Of a stretch of DNA of 64,000 nucleotides, positions 11,276 through 23,800 are shown one piece after another. The stretch is taken from assembly GCA_009760855.2 (NCBI GenBank), contig WPIO01000006.1, positions 9,712,001-9,776,000 of the forward strand, written 5' to 3'. The number at the start of each line of letters is the position of its first letter. The first letter of the stretch is position 1. Position numbers and translations under genes: made by a program. The stretch comes from Cristatella mucedo. Lineage: Eukaryota; Bryozoa; Phylactolaemata; Cristatellidae. The notes under the pieces were generated by a model. It was not told the origin of the DNA. It did not search any database and was given only the letters and a program-made list of their open reading frames with translations.

Positions 11276-11860
11276 AGTTTACCCAAGGAATGAACCACGA
11301 ACTTTACAGTTGTTTTGGGTTCGTGCCCAAGAAATATAGCTAGGTAGGCGCTAGACAGGATAAAGATTTGGAGTTCATGCCGCAGGCCGACGCTCGTCGC
11401 CCTAAGGGCGCCACTAGAGTTCCGGCTGTGCGTGCTGCTACAGGTAACATTTTATTGACCAGGCGCCTGCTCGGCCGCCAGTCATAATGGTCAGGCACTG
11501 GGCTATGGCACAGGCAATGGCTAGGCAGTCAGCAATCACTGTCATCTCGAAGCCGATGCCCGAAAGATGAAAATGTATTTTCGAACGGAGAGCCACTTTT
11601 CTCGAAGCCCGATAACTCAATGTTACCACTTGCACGATTGGCAAGTAGGAGCGATGCTCGTCAGAAGTTAACGTTTTCTCCATCATCCATCACTAGGGGC
11701 CACAGTTTAACTTTGGCCACTAGTTTAACGTATGTAGCATCGGGATAACTCTTTCCAGTATCGGCTACGAACCAGAAGTGGCTTTGAAGTGGCTCCGGAG
11801 ACAAAGAGGGAATGTTTGCTCAAGCAGCGAGTGCTCTACGCAGGACACCAAAAACGCATG
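11271..11860. other. No gene recognised
   Basis: Intergenic sequence with an 82-residue minus open frame (11438-11686) of no recognisable family. Confidence 0.3.
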
Positions 11861-11938
11861 GCGAGATGCACGAGACACTCTAGCGGTTAGAGTTATGTTG
11901 TCAACAGAACTCTAACCGAGGTTTCACTTTGATTAGAG

Positions 11939-12131
11939 CAGCGGTTCTCAACCTGTGGGTCTCGACCCCTTTGGGGGGGGGGTCTAACAACCCTTTCACG
12001 GGGGTCGCCTAAGACTGCCGAAAAACACGCATTTCCACATTTCGCACACAATAATTTTATGATTGGGAGTCGCCACAACATGAATAACTGTATTAAAGAG
12101 TCGCGGTATTAGGAAGGTTGAGAACCATTGC
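11939..12131 (+). mobile_element. SPIN-like hAT MITE, copy 1
   Basis: It starts CAGCGGTTCTCAACCTGTGG and ends GGTTGAGAACCATTGC, forming imperfect terminal inverted repeats. Internal blocks TCGACCCCTTTGGGGG, GGGTCGCCTAAGAC, AATAATTTTATGATTGGG, ACAACATGA and GTATTAAAGAGTCGCGG follow the order I remember for SPIN (Space Invader) hAT MITEs, with a different central part. Flanking octamers GATTAGAG and GTGTAAAG both fit the Buster-type target nnnTAnnn but differ from each other, so the copy is old or the boundary is one base off. It appears to interrupt a SINE, whose 3' part resumes at 12132. There is no coding capacity. Confidence 0.8.
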
Positions 12132-12190
12132 GTGTAAAGGCTCTTCTGTCGCAATACAAAAGAGGCTCTTAAATCAGCTAGCATTATTTT
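12132..12190 (+). mobile_element. SINE family B 3' fragment
   Basis: AAAGGCTCTTCTGTCGCAATAC followed by an AGAGGCTCTTAAATCAGCTAG end, matching the last ~55 bp of the SINE B body. It lies directly against the SPIN-like MITE. Confidence 0.65.
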
Positions 12191-13061
12191 AACCAGAGTA
12201 AATAAGCGGGTGCTGGTGGACCCTCTTGCAAGAACTTCCGGGAAAAGCTTAAAGCCAAAAAATAACTAATATTATGAAAGAAAACACTCGTGCTAAATTG
12301 GGATGAAAACAGCAAGCAATTCCACACTTAATTTTGGCCTAATGCGTATGAAGTAAAAAGTGAAGTACCCACAAGCACTCTGTCACACAGGACTCTGACG
12401 ATTAATAATCGTGAGCTAGATAACAAAACCTCAAATAAAAACTATGAGCTTGGCCACTGAATTAAACTGGGAGCCACTGATGAGGTAGCCGCGATAGGCC
12501 GAGGCTTATGAGCAGCGGTATTTACGATTATGTGTGAACGAGATCATTAACCTGGCCATAGTTAAAGGCAGGGACCTGCCTGCTGACACTGCCCTGGAGT
12601 AACGGTCTTCCGGTCGGCGAGTTTGAGCTTTGAGCGCGAGCTGCTGTATGCCTGTAATTGAGCCTGCTGTGTCTTGATTTGCCGTGTTAACCTCGATATA
12701 CAGACTATTGTTCGTGTTTTTCTAAAAAAGACGTTGCTTTTAGCGCTATGTGCAGGATATCAAGCGCTGTGTTTACTATTTTTAATATACACATATATAT
12801 AATCATTACTGTTAGCGTATTGCAAGCATCAGGTATTTTCTAATGGCATTATGAGTCATGCCGCTAACCGAACTAGTGGCGGCCGCTCGGTCATAATATG
12901 GTAGCTCGGTGACCGGGGTTGTTTTGAAGCCTATCCAGACTAGGGGATACGTCCATTATACAGGTAAAATACCTACACGTGCAAGTGTGAGCTCTTTCTA
13001 CTAGGCTTCTTTATACCGCTTTCTACATTATCCGAGCACCGGCAGGGTGCATCCCTCCGAC
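12191..13061. other. No gene recognised
   Basis: Intergenic sequence of mixed composition. I see no coding motif or repeat match elsewhere in the window. Confidence 0.3.
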
Positions 13062-13440
13062 CAAGGATGGAAAAAACCGATCTATTTTGCCCGAAAAAAA
13101 TGGTTTATTGGTTTTAATGGAATAAAACCCGATTTTTCCGATTAAAACCTGGTTTTATTTCGGCGTCTCTCAACATTGCAATGCGTTCCTGGTCGGAGTC
13201 CATCGCCACATCGGCATTGTCGCCATCTCTTTCGCTACTGTACTCGGCGTAGTCTCCGGCGGGCACTGGGTAGTCGTCGAATGCGGGAAGGTTCGACTTT
13301 ATAAAAACGAGCTTCTCAACGGTTTTGGGCTCCATCCTATTTCTCATTTTGGAATGTGTAAGCTGACGCTCTGTCACCGCGCACGCCCCGTTACACAAAC
13401 GACGAAACGAAGGTCTTCAACACTTGTGTATTTCGTCCAT
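13062..13440 (-). mobile_element. hAT transposon remnant (3' end)
   Basis: A minus-strand open frame (13114-13398) contains RNRMEPKTVEKLVFIKSNL, resembling the end of the C-terminal dimerisation domain of hAT transposases, where a basic R-x-R-L/M-x-P-x-x-V-E-x-L-V-F stretch is typical. Just beyond its stop lies AAGGATGGAAAAAACCG and AAAACC-rich sequence, as found at hAT ends. The catalytic domain is missing. It is a decayed fragment and not obviously related to the SPIN-like MITEs. Confidence 0.6.
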
Positions 13441-13559
13441 GCTCGCAGCGTTACAACTCACAGCCGTTCTCCCCTCCATCCTGTTGCCACGGCTTGGCTC
13501 CTCCATAACTAGCTGAACTGCTGCACCAGTTTCAGCATCCTAGTTCCCTCAGGTCCTGT

Positions 13560-13952
13560 ATGGACAATAAATTAGCTGTTCCACTCATCTGCTTAAAGAC
13601 CGTTGGCGACAGAAGCTTTAGCTCTGCAGGTCCTTGACTGTGGAACTCGCTTCCACGATTCTTACGCAACGACAACTACTCTCCTGCTACCGACTATGGC
13701 TCATCCTTTCCAGCGGTCCTGAGCTGCTATTTCCATGCGATTCACTACCTCGACTGCTCTCCTAACTCTGCTATGCTTCCCACTTTCTTTTTGCTGCGTG
13801 AGATGAAGTCTGTTGGCTACCGAATGCGTACCGAAAGCCGCTTAGGCTGTGAGTGCGCTATGCAAAACTCTCCTGCGTAACACCCACCTAGTATTTGTGG
13901 TTTTGTGGAGCTACAGACGAGATATAGTACATTACATTACATTCCCACTGCC
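13560..13952 (+). mobile_element. Second LINE family (family C), 3' end with (ACATT)n tail
   Basis: This matches copies at 22535, 35770, and (inverted) 19120, 30990 and 52676. In one frame it reads ...LWNSLPRFLRN..., a motif typical of the last part of CR1/L2/Rex-type LINE ORF2 proteins. It ends in GTGGAGCTACAGACGAGATA and an ACATTACATTACATT tail. Only the 3' terminus is present. Confidence 0.7.
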
Positions 13953-14170
13953 CCCTTCCTCACCCAGCAGTGATTCACCATTGTAAAAACATTAACTCAT
14001 TCAACCGTAAGCCCGTATAACCTATTCACAAATAAAACCATTAACCAGCAATAAACCATAAAAACCCAGAATAGATAAATTCCATCGTCGATAAATTTTG
14101 CTCAGACGTAGCTGTCGACGTTGCCATGCTGAGTAGTTTGATGGCGATTTTCTGGGAGTCGCTGCCTTCG

Positions 14171-14215
14171 GTCAGCCACCTCTAACGGGGTCTTCCCGTT
14201 ATAATGGTGGCTGAC
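14171..14215. other. Stem-loop upstream of POM121
   Basis: A 45-nt inverted repeat: outer stem GTCAGCCACC/GGTGGCTGAC (10 bp, perfect), a small internal loop, inner stem AACGGG/CCCGTT (6 bp) and a 5-nt loop. It lies about 370 bp before the POM121 start codon. It could be a structured 5'-leader element, a transcribed hairpin or a remnant of a palindromic MITE. Confidence 0.6.
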
Positions 14216-14584
14216 CTACTTTAATAAAGACGGATTTGGGAAGGATCCACGCGGTCGGGTTTTTATATAAAAACTGCTAAGAACTCGAATGATTAAAACT
14301 GCGCCGTGCTATCCATGCCAGACACCTGGAACGAGGTCGTTCAATGGCGGTCTTTTCCCAGATCGGTCAATAAGGCCTGATCAGTACACATGTCAGCGTT
14401 CTTACGCTGTTTCAGTATTTTCCTTAGTTATAAAGCACTGAAAATTAAAAATAAGCGAATTAAGAAAAATTAAAGGAAATAGATTGTGGCTGCAAATTAT
14501 TCTCAGAGAAATCGTCATGGACAAGTTGAGTTACCCGCGGATGCCACCTTCGCCCGCCATTTTACGATATGGCCGGCTGCTAAA

Positions 14585-14832
14585 ATGCGCGTGGTAGGCA
14601 GCCGCAACCTTCTAGGCGGCTACATCCTTGTCGGAGCTATATACTGGGTCACGGGTTGGAAATACGCTGCATTTGCATTGATCTTAGTTATAGCTTCGTC
14701 GATTTTATATATCCTGCGTTGGATTTTGCGTGGCCGGCGACGTATACCGATTCTTGGTAACCGGGTCGCCAGTACGGTAGAGCGGCCTTCTGGCCTCAAC
14801 CAGCGTGGTACTGTTTCTTCAACGGATCAAAG
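14585..14832 (+). CDS. POM121: POM121 exon 1: membrane anchor
   Basis: First coding exon. After a short N-terminus come two hydrophobic stretches, residues 9-25 (interrupted by polar residues) and 27-48. The latter is a clear transmembrane helix ending in an Arg cluster. It ends in AAAG|GTAAAG (phase 2), which matches the phase of exon 2. Non-coding 5' exons may exist upstream, but none could be fixed. Confidence 0.88.
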
Positions 14833-17800
14833 GTAAAGCTTGAAGCGATAGATCACGTGTATATATTTACTAGCGCTTTGTGTAGTTTTCGGCTGTAGTT
14901 TAATTGCACCGTGTGAGTATCGCGATTGCCATTCCAACCAAACCTGTTGAGCCTGGGCGGATCGTCTTTAAGCAGCAGGCATTATCGACCTCGTAAAACA
15001 AATTTTTTACCATTCTCGGTTACTTTGACATAGTATTTAACCGCTACGAATGTGCCACTGCGGCGAGCGTTGCGTCGCGCCTTGCAATGGTGCAGCACGC
15101 TGCTGACATGAAGCTAACACAACGTGCCATTGTCGGTAGTTGTTAAATCGACGAAGTTTTGTCAATGGTTGTTAAATCGACGAAGTTTTTTCAAAGGTAC
15201 CCGAATCGGTAGTACGTGCGTCTGTCGCCGACAATACAAAAGCCACGCGAAAGAGATTGCTGCTGCGAAGGTCCTTAGATGGCTGCCCACCATGCCTTGC
15301 CACCATCGTATCAGTCACGGCTCACTACTCGTTGCCTGCTGTTTTTTTGATTGAGGATTACACACTAGTTTTCAGTTAAATGCTGTCTGAAGTACGGTGG
15401 CGGAGGGTCATGTTTTGCTTATCCTGTGATTATTAGTCATCCATGGTTGGATGAGGTGCTTCTAGAAGTAGGTGTGTAGGTCATTGGCTCTAGGGTGCAA
15501 AGTAAATTCATTTTGTAACAGTCGAATGATGGCAGCTTAGGCAGTGCTTTTGTGCCCTGTTTTCACGGCGGTAGCATTCTTGAGATTATTGTAAACGAGA
15601 TTTGTCACATCAAAGCAGGATTGGCTAATGTGGCAATTATTTATAGTTATAGATCAGCAATCAATTTACTCTTTCAGAGAGATGCTTGTGAATGTGTGTG
15701 CTTGTGGCTGATCAGCAGCAGGTTTTTACTTCTAATCTCTATTAATACTTGCCTCATATGTTCATTTTGGCAGCATATCAGCAATCACCTATATTTTGAC
15801 AGCATTTAGTGGGTCCCTGTGATTCGTCCTTTATGTGCTTATGCGTGCTGCCACTAACAACACTTGCATGCTGGCTCTGTGCATGTCACCCCTAACCACG
15901 TTATTCATGTTGTTTATCAAGCATGATACCACTCACCATTCGATCGTATTTCCTTTGCAGCAAATGTAAGGTGCCTAGAAAGAGATTAAGTTCTCTGAGG
16001 GGTGCTTTATCAAGTGTATTATTATTATCTTGTCATCGGTTAGTGACTTACCTAAGCTTTGGGTACTGTCATCTTCCTTGTGCAACAATCTTTTGCTTTG
16101 AGCAGGAATTCCAAATTAGCAAGAAGTTCGTTAGGTTGTGCTACCATGAGTAGACCCTCTCCCCGAGAATGTCGGTGCTCAATATAGCCCCCCCCCCATG
16201 TGTGCCCGAGCTGTATCTTGTTGTCACCTATACAGATATGATCGCATACCATTCGCAGTGTCCCTTGCACATCAGTGCCATACTCTCACTGCTGCCTCTC
16301 CTTGCACATCAGTCCCACCCCTCCCCCTTATTGTCGTGGTACCAATGTCCCCATGACTGTTCCATCCCTAATAACAGTCAAGACTCCATGACTGTGCGCT
16401 CACCCATGTAGCTGTGCCACTCCATTCTTTTGCTCCAGCCTAGCAATCAAACTTACTCTGCCACTAGGCTAAGCATTGTACCATCCACTTTTCTCAATCT
16501 ATTGGTTTACCTACACCTCTTACGAGCCTCAAATCTTTTAGGGACTTTACCTTCAGTTTGTATGCTCCCAAAGCCTGGAACTCACTTCCGACTGGCGTCA
16601 TGATATCCCCTGACTTGATGGCATTTAAAAGGAAGGTAAAAATTAATCTGTTTATCACAGCATTTAGTGGGTCTGTGTGATTAGTCGTTTGTGTGCTTAT
16701 GCATGCTGACACTGCTTGCTGCTACTAACTATATTTGCATGCTGACCCTGTGCATGTCACTTCTAACCATGTTATACTTGTTGTCATTGAGCATGCTGCC
16801 ACTAACCATTCAGTCATGCTTCCTTTGAGCAAATTATAAAGCCCTGAAAGAGGTTGAGTTCCATGAAGGTGCTAAACAAATTTATTTACTATTACGTTTC
16901 AACAACTGTAAGTGCAAAAAAAAGGCCGGTAGACTAGTAAGCAGTGAGTTTTAGAAGTCGAGTCATGATGTCACAAATGCATGGACCAATTTGGATCTAG
17001 TATTTCTGTCTAAACATGCATGAGAAGGTTTGCTATCATCCATGTGCAGATGTCATCAATACATGCAGCAAGGGAGTTAAGAGAATTCGATGTGCTGAGG
17101 GATCAGAGCGAAGGTGCTAGTGAGTGCCGTCTGCATAAGTGAAAGCCTAGGTTGTGCCTGGCAATCACATCAGCAAGAGGGAGTTTAGACCGTGAAAAAA
17201 CCGGACCAAGCACAAAGTTCTGAGGTACCCCATTTTCAGTGGTTTTTCGGAAGATATTTGTCCGTTCCCAGCAATACTTTGTGGAGTCTCCTACTGAGAT
17301 AGGACCTGAACCACTGTAGTGTAGTACCAGTGATTCCCAAGCGAGATAAGACTCTCGAATAGGACTTAGTGATGGATAGTATCCAAAGCTATCGAAAGAT
17401 CGAGCAAAACAAGCAGAAAGACTACCCAAGTTGCACTGCTAAGAAGGAATACACTCCAAGCAATGCTCTGTGAAGGGATTAGCTTTAAATCAGACTGGTA
17501 CTTTCTAGCTGGGTTTGAAGTTTCAATGAGTTCAGCTGGTCTGCCACGACTTGTTCCGGTGTTTTTGATAGGAAAGATGGAAAGGAGATATGATGAAGGT
17601 TTTCTTGGTGTAGTTTTGCTTTCCTGAGTAGTGGTCTGACTACAGCCTTTTTTAGAGGACCGCCTTCAGCTGACTATCTTCCATTATCCAAGGTTTGTTT
17701 GCATGGTTGCCGGTTTGCTTGTTCCTGCTTGTTTGTACATGTTCGCGAGTTGTACAAAATGTCGAATGCTCTTGAAACTTAGACTGAGTGATCTCCATAC

Positions 17801-20800
17801 TCCCTTAGCACTGCTATTTCCGTGCCAGTGTGCTAGTCATCAGCGATGTTTGGCTAGAGGAAATTAAGGGGGGGGGTTGTAGCATCACGAGGTTTTCACG
17901 TATGTGGGTGTGCATGCGTGAATGGGTGTCTGCTTGGATGTGTGTGCACGCCTGCCCACTGGCAGCACCTTTATTTTTGGGCATTTGTGCTTCGGGTAAC
18001 AAGGTGGCATTTGCTGCCCAATGGAATGACCATCGTCATACCTTGCTCCTTCTGCACTTCGGTGTTGGCAGGATTTCGTTAGTACAGCGTTTTTGTGACA
18101 GCAATAGGATTGGGGCCAGCTGCTTAAGCTGTGATGCGTTACTGGTTCGGATAATTCTGGCAGTGTTGAATGCTGCAGTGGTTTTTGCCCGAGGCTCTGC
18201 GCAAGACTTACTTCCAGTGTGCCCAAAAGTTTTGCTCTCGGCAGCTGTAACAACAGACAGTTCCCATATCTATGCTTCTGTGGGCTACAGCTGTCGGGTC
18301 TTGTTGTGAATGGGCTGTTTTGTGGTCTACAGCTTGGTTTGGGTTTGCTTTGATTGCTTTATTAGCATTATACCAAGTAGCTGACTGTCCTGAGATTACA
18401 AGCATATAGGTCTTCCTTCACCAACCAGGCATTGCTGGGCTGCTGCTGAGTTCTAATAATGATTGCATCACGACAGTAGTCATCGTCTTTCGGGGGGGGG
18501 GTGCGTGGATGGCAGATAACGTTTGGTTCAAGCCTGATGCTGATCGGTGCCAAATCCCTTGTAGCTGCTACTACCATAGCTTGACCCTCCCTACCCTGGA
18601 GGGGACATGGAATGGTCAGTTTGTGTGATCTGTTAGTGACAGTGGTTTTCGTGAAACAACGTCTGTTTTAGCTAACAACCACTTGCTTCGTTGTTGCCAT
18701 CCGTTAGCGGACGGTAGTTGCTGTAGAGATGTCTCCACCATTAACGATTTGCAATATTGGTGGTACCTCCACCATGATGCCTATGTATGTCTTTTGCCAG
18801 CTTTACGATAGCAAGCCCGAGCGACTTTTTCACAGGGCCTGCTAAGGTAGCAATTGTTGCCAACTGCCTAGTCACAGTGCTTAGCAGTCGGTGCACATGT
18901 GCTGTCATGCATATGGGATAACTAGTTGAACGTTGTCCCTTGCTTGATAATGCCTCTGATAAAAGCGTGGACAATGCCTTACTTATTGTCTTGCCAAGCT
19001 GAAGCGATGCACTGCCTCGGGGGTGTATTCTAGAGCAAAGTCTGGGGGATAAAAATGTATTCAGTGGGCATTGGACTAAGAAAAAAGGGTCAAGTATGAC
19101 AGCAGGGTCGGTTTGCCAAATATGACCAGTTGTACATATGGATGGGTGGGTGAATGTAGCCTGTAACTCCACAAAGCCAATGACAAAGTTGATATCACAC
19201 TCAAAGCTTAAGTGGCTTTTGGTGTGCATAATGCAGCTCACAGGCTCAATATCATGCAACAAAGAGAAAGTAAGAAGCATAGTCGAGTCAGAAATGCAGT
19301 CGAGAAAGTGAGTGGCACTCAATTGGTGGCTTAGTACAGCTGGAAAGGATTGGGTAAGTTTGGCTGCAGGAGCAAGATATCGGTTCGGTACAATGTGGTG
19401 TGAGCTTGACACTGTAGTACCTGAAGAGCTAAACCTTCTGTCGGAGGTAAACCTTCTGTCACTAACAGTCTTTAATCGAAATAATGAAACGGCTATTTTA
19501 TCAGGGTACAAGATACTAAAAGTGGTGCATCAGTTCAGCTAGGTATGAAAGAGCCAACCCATAGTGGGCCTTGCAGATCAGAAAGAATTTTGCTCTGTAT
19601 ATTGCAGCTCTTTCAGCGAAGAAGGCACCTGGCTGAACCTCGTGGATTTGTTGCCCAAACTTTCCAGTTCTGTATCTAGCCCATTCATCTTCTCTTGCAG
19701 TCTCGTCATGCCGAATGGCGGTGCCGTGGGCAGTCGTGCCAAAAATGGGTGCCGTGAAGTTCAGCAGAACTCATCGGGACTGGGCTACCTGCATTTGAAA
19801 CACACCCCTTCGTTGGGCGAATTGAATTACAGCCGCGAAAGTGAGAAAGCCGATATGTCAGACTCTATATTCAAGCAAACCTTTTCAATGACTCCATCTC
19901 GTAATGTGAAAATGACAAGTCAGCCTGCTGCCCATCGTGTGCTGTCGGAGCTGAACTCGTCGACTCTGAAGCACAGCCCTCTCAGATCTAAGCCTCTGAT
20001 CCCACTGGACAGTTTCCGATCGCCTCCAGTTGGCTGGGCGAGCTCTGCAAGTGCTGTCGGAGCTTCACCGCTGAGCCGATTAACTCGTGGTTTCATGCCA
20101 AGACTGCAGGACGACGACTGTGTGGATGCGACTCCCCCATCAGGCAGGACTTCGGCCAGAAGTCCAGTGCAAGATGCCAGATACTCTCAGATTGGTAAGT
20201 GCATTGCTCTAAAAATCTTTGCAGAGCTCTGGCTGCTAGCAAATCAGGCCTTACCCCTTACTGCTGCCTCGAAATTTGGTGTAGCCACTATTGCTAGTAA
20301 ATCAGACAAAATATATATTGACGTACTGAAGAACATGTCCATCGTTCCGCTTACGTTCTATATCTGGTGACAGCTTCTCTGTCCCAGACCCGTGCTTTAT
20401 ATGGTTGGCTGCTGGTTTGGTCCTCGAGTTGCTAGGTTGCCTAGTCTGATTTGAATGACAATGGATGCATTGCACTGGAACCTGCATCGGCGCATTGACT
20501 TAAGCACGTTTTGTGGCAGCCTTGGATAGAGCGGGTACGTGCATGCATGTTCTTGTCTGTGGTGTTGGTGTGTTGGTGCTTGGAGCGGCAGAGCAAGCTA
20601 GCAAGAGCCTGTCAGCTCAGCAGCAATGCTCGTGCCACTTGGAAAGCTGTGAGCTTACTTCATTGATGCAATGTAATTTTTGGTCCACCGTGGACCCTGT
20701 CGGGGATTGGGGGCCGGACTGAGGACACACTGCTGACAGTGGGCTTACACACTTCCTGCCGATGGGCTTTTTGTCTTGTTTTTTTGCCTGTCCAACTTTG

Positions 20801-23800
20801 CTGCTCCGGGCAGTCACGGCTTCCAGTGAACTGGCCTTGCATTGCTTTTCCCGTGTGGCGACCTTGACTTTAGTCGTAGGGAGCTCACTGGTGTTGTCGG
20901 CATGTTGTCAGCTAAAAATTATCTAGAGCCAGGTCGCACAGTATTAGTATTGTCTGGCACCAGCAGCGCTGCACCCTTGGCAATTCGTTGTGTTTGTCCA
21001 CTGCCGATTATGAATGCCTGAAATCAGCCGGCCACTGCTAACTTGCTTGCCTCACTGACCTGCACTGCTACCGATCAAGCAGCACATCGACTTTGAAGTG
21101 CTGTCTGTCACTTTTAGGCTCCTTCATTCTCTTGCTCCTGTGTACCTATCTGAAATACTTACTCCACAGGCTTCCCATCCGACAGCTCACTCACTCCTCT
21201 TGTCTTAAAAGGGTTATTAAGCTGTGCCTCCAATACTTGTGGAGACCCGTGCCTTTGGTCCTTAGGCTCCCAAAGCCTAGAATTCTCTACCAACTGACGA
21301 TGCGACATCAGCCGTTTTATCGGCATTTAAAAGGAAGCTATAAAAAAAAACTTCCCTCCAGTACTTTCCCCATCCATATATAAATTGTCCTTCCAGTGTG
21401 TGTGCATGCTAAAATGGTACCAGCAATCAATTATCGGTTATCATGCTCCTTTCCCAGCATATATTGAATGGCTAGGAAGTCTCTTGGGTGCTGTGCCAAT
21501 GTTTTCTTATTAATATTATTGTTACTGTTGCTAGTTCATGCGATGGAAAAATTACTGAAAACACCAATGCTGCTTTCGAATTTCTACCCGAGTGTCAGCT
21601 GACCTAGCTGGTTAGCCCGGGTGTACTTCAAACATTTGCTTGCTAGCTAGTAAATCAGCTATAATGTCCATTTATGGGACGTACATACATTCACAGCTAT
21701 AAAAAAAAAACGTTGCTTTTCATGTATTGCCTTTTTCAGGCCGAGTCCCTATTGTCCACCTGGACAGGCATCATGATTGTCGCCCGCCACCACCGAGTAC
21801 AAATTGCCGAGCCGGCATGGTCAGAATAGCACCACCGGACGATAATCCACTGCCTGTTTTTTTGGAAGATGGTGAAGACATGGATGTGAATGACAAGCAA
21901 CGGTGTGTGTCGTGTCGTAGTGCCAGACCTTGCTAGCTCCGTCCTGCCGATCATGCTCAAATGAACGTGGCAAAAGTGCCTAGTCTTGGGCCACGCAGTG
22001 CGCGCGAACGCAGTGCCTCACCTGTCACTGCTTTCCCGCTTGTGTCTGGTCCGGTCCTTTCATGCTCTGGCTTTCCTGTGCTTGCAGAGCGAGGCTGCTC
22101 GAACTAGTTTTCTCAGCACACCACATCTGCTAGATGCACATTCCTTGCCCTTTGACAAGTATCAACCTGCACTCATTGTTCCTTTCAGTTCCTGGTCGTG
22201 TGATCTTCCTGAGTTTTTATTAGCAGGCATCTTTTTACCGATTCCTGCCGTCTGCAGACGGCACCCGTTCTGCCTCTGCCGAGCCTGGCCTTGCTTAGCA
22301 GAAGCCCGTGTGACCGACCTGAAGTGTCACAGCTCCATGCAGCTTGAGCAGCTCAGCACAGCCTTCCCACTGATTGCTCTCGTCGAGTTGGCTGCCGGGC
22401 TCTGGTCGCGCCAGAGGAACTATTAAGAGCCTGCAGTGATCGGCTGCCATCGAGAGACTGGGCTGGTGCGAATGCAAGAGCTGTGTTTGTGCGCCCGACC
22501 TTGTCTCGTGCTGCATGTCGCACGGTGAGCATTCGTGGAACTTGCTTCCACGATTCTTACCCAACGTTAACTAACTACTCTCGTGCTATCGACTATGGCT
22601 CATCCTTTTCAACGGTCCTGAGCTGCTACTTCCATGCTACTCACTACCTCAACTGCTCTCCTGACTCTGCTATGCCTCCCACTTTCTCTTTCTTATGTGA
22701 GATAGTCTGTTGGCTACCGAAGGCCGCTTAGGTTGTGAGTGCGCTGTACAAAACTCCTGCATAACACCCACATGGTCCTTGTAGCTTTGTGGAGTAACAG
22801 ACGGAGATTCCGACAAAGGATTATTTCGTCGAGAGTGTGCCCGCCTCGAAATGAAACCTTTAGTGACAATAGTGGTCGCCGGGCCGAACCCCGTCTGCAG
22901 TGCAGTCACTGGGAGGGAAAAAAGCCAGCGATGCTGCGATCCCTGGCAGCGGCGAGAGGCGCTGCCAGGACGGTAGCAATGGCAGACCGCGCTGCCATTG
23001 CTACCGCAGCTTGCCCTCGCCAGTCACACTGCTAGCCCCCATTATTTCCGTTGGCCCTGCTTGAGTGTAGTTCCTCCATTCATTTCAATTCACTCATCGG
23101 TCACGTGCAGAGGCACTGCAATGTGAAAGGTGCTTAGGGTAGTCGGTGGATCAAGCTCGTGCTGTGCTCTTAATCGTCTGCAAGTGCATAAAACTCGCCG
23201 CTAGTCTGGCCTGTCGTCAGCAGCATGGCTGCCACATCGTGCCACTTTTGTCCGAGCTTCACTGGCTCCCTGTCATGCGTCGAATCGATTTTAAAATCCT
23301 CAGTCTGACTTACAGGTCACTACCACTCGCGTCAGTGCCAGCCTGCCTTGCTGGCCTCCTTGCTCCTTCTCCGGTGTCCTTGCTCACCACCCGTTCCTCT
23401 CGCCGCCCCTAGCATCACATTGAAATCTTTGGGCGATTAAACCTCTGAGCTCGTATGCACCGAAATTCTGGAACTCGCGTATGGGTATTGTCGACAGTGA
23501 ACTTGCATCCGTTTTAGTCACAGCTCGAGACGCCATTGTTCCTGTCTGTGTTCTCTTTGCCTCAGTGAACTTGTCGACTTTTGTTCCTTGGCACGGGTGT
23601 TTGTCCATTACTCGATGTGTGCTGTTAACCTTCGGTCGTACCCACAGATCGCCATGAGTGTCTTCATTTTTGCTTAAGCATGCTGGTCTATATAGAATAC
23701 TTGTTAGCTGTTGCATGCTCGATGCTGTGCATGTTACTAAGCCTTGGTTATTGAATCTCGTGCATTTTATTCTCAAAAGTTCTCTTAGTGCTACCACAGT

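Noticed and set aside
18741-19511. 256-codon open frame on the minus strand
   Set aside because: It runs through a LINE family C fragment and unrelated intron sequence, has no consistent composition and no known motif.
22942-23036. Helitron 3' end (hairpin followed by CTAG near 23032)
   Set aside because: The hairpins are too large, two in number and about 25 bp from CTAG, and the required T after the terminus is absent.
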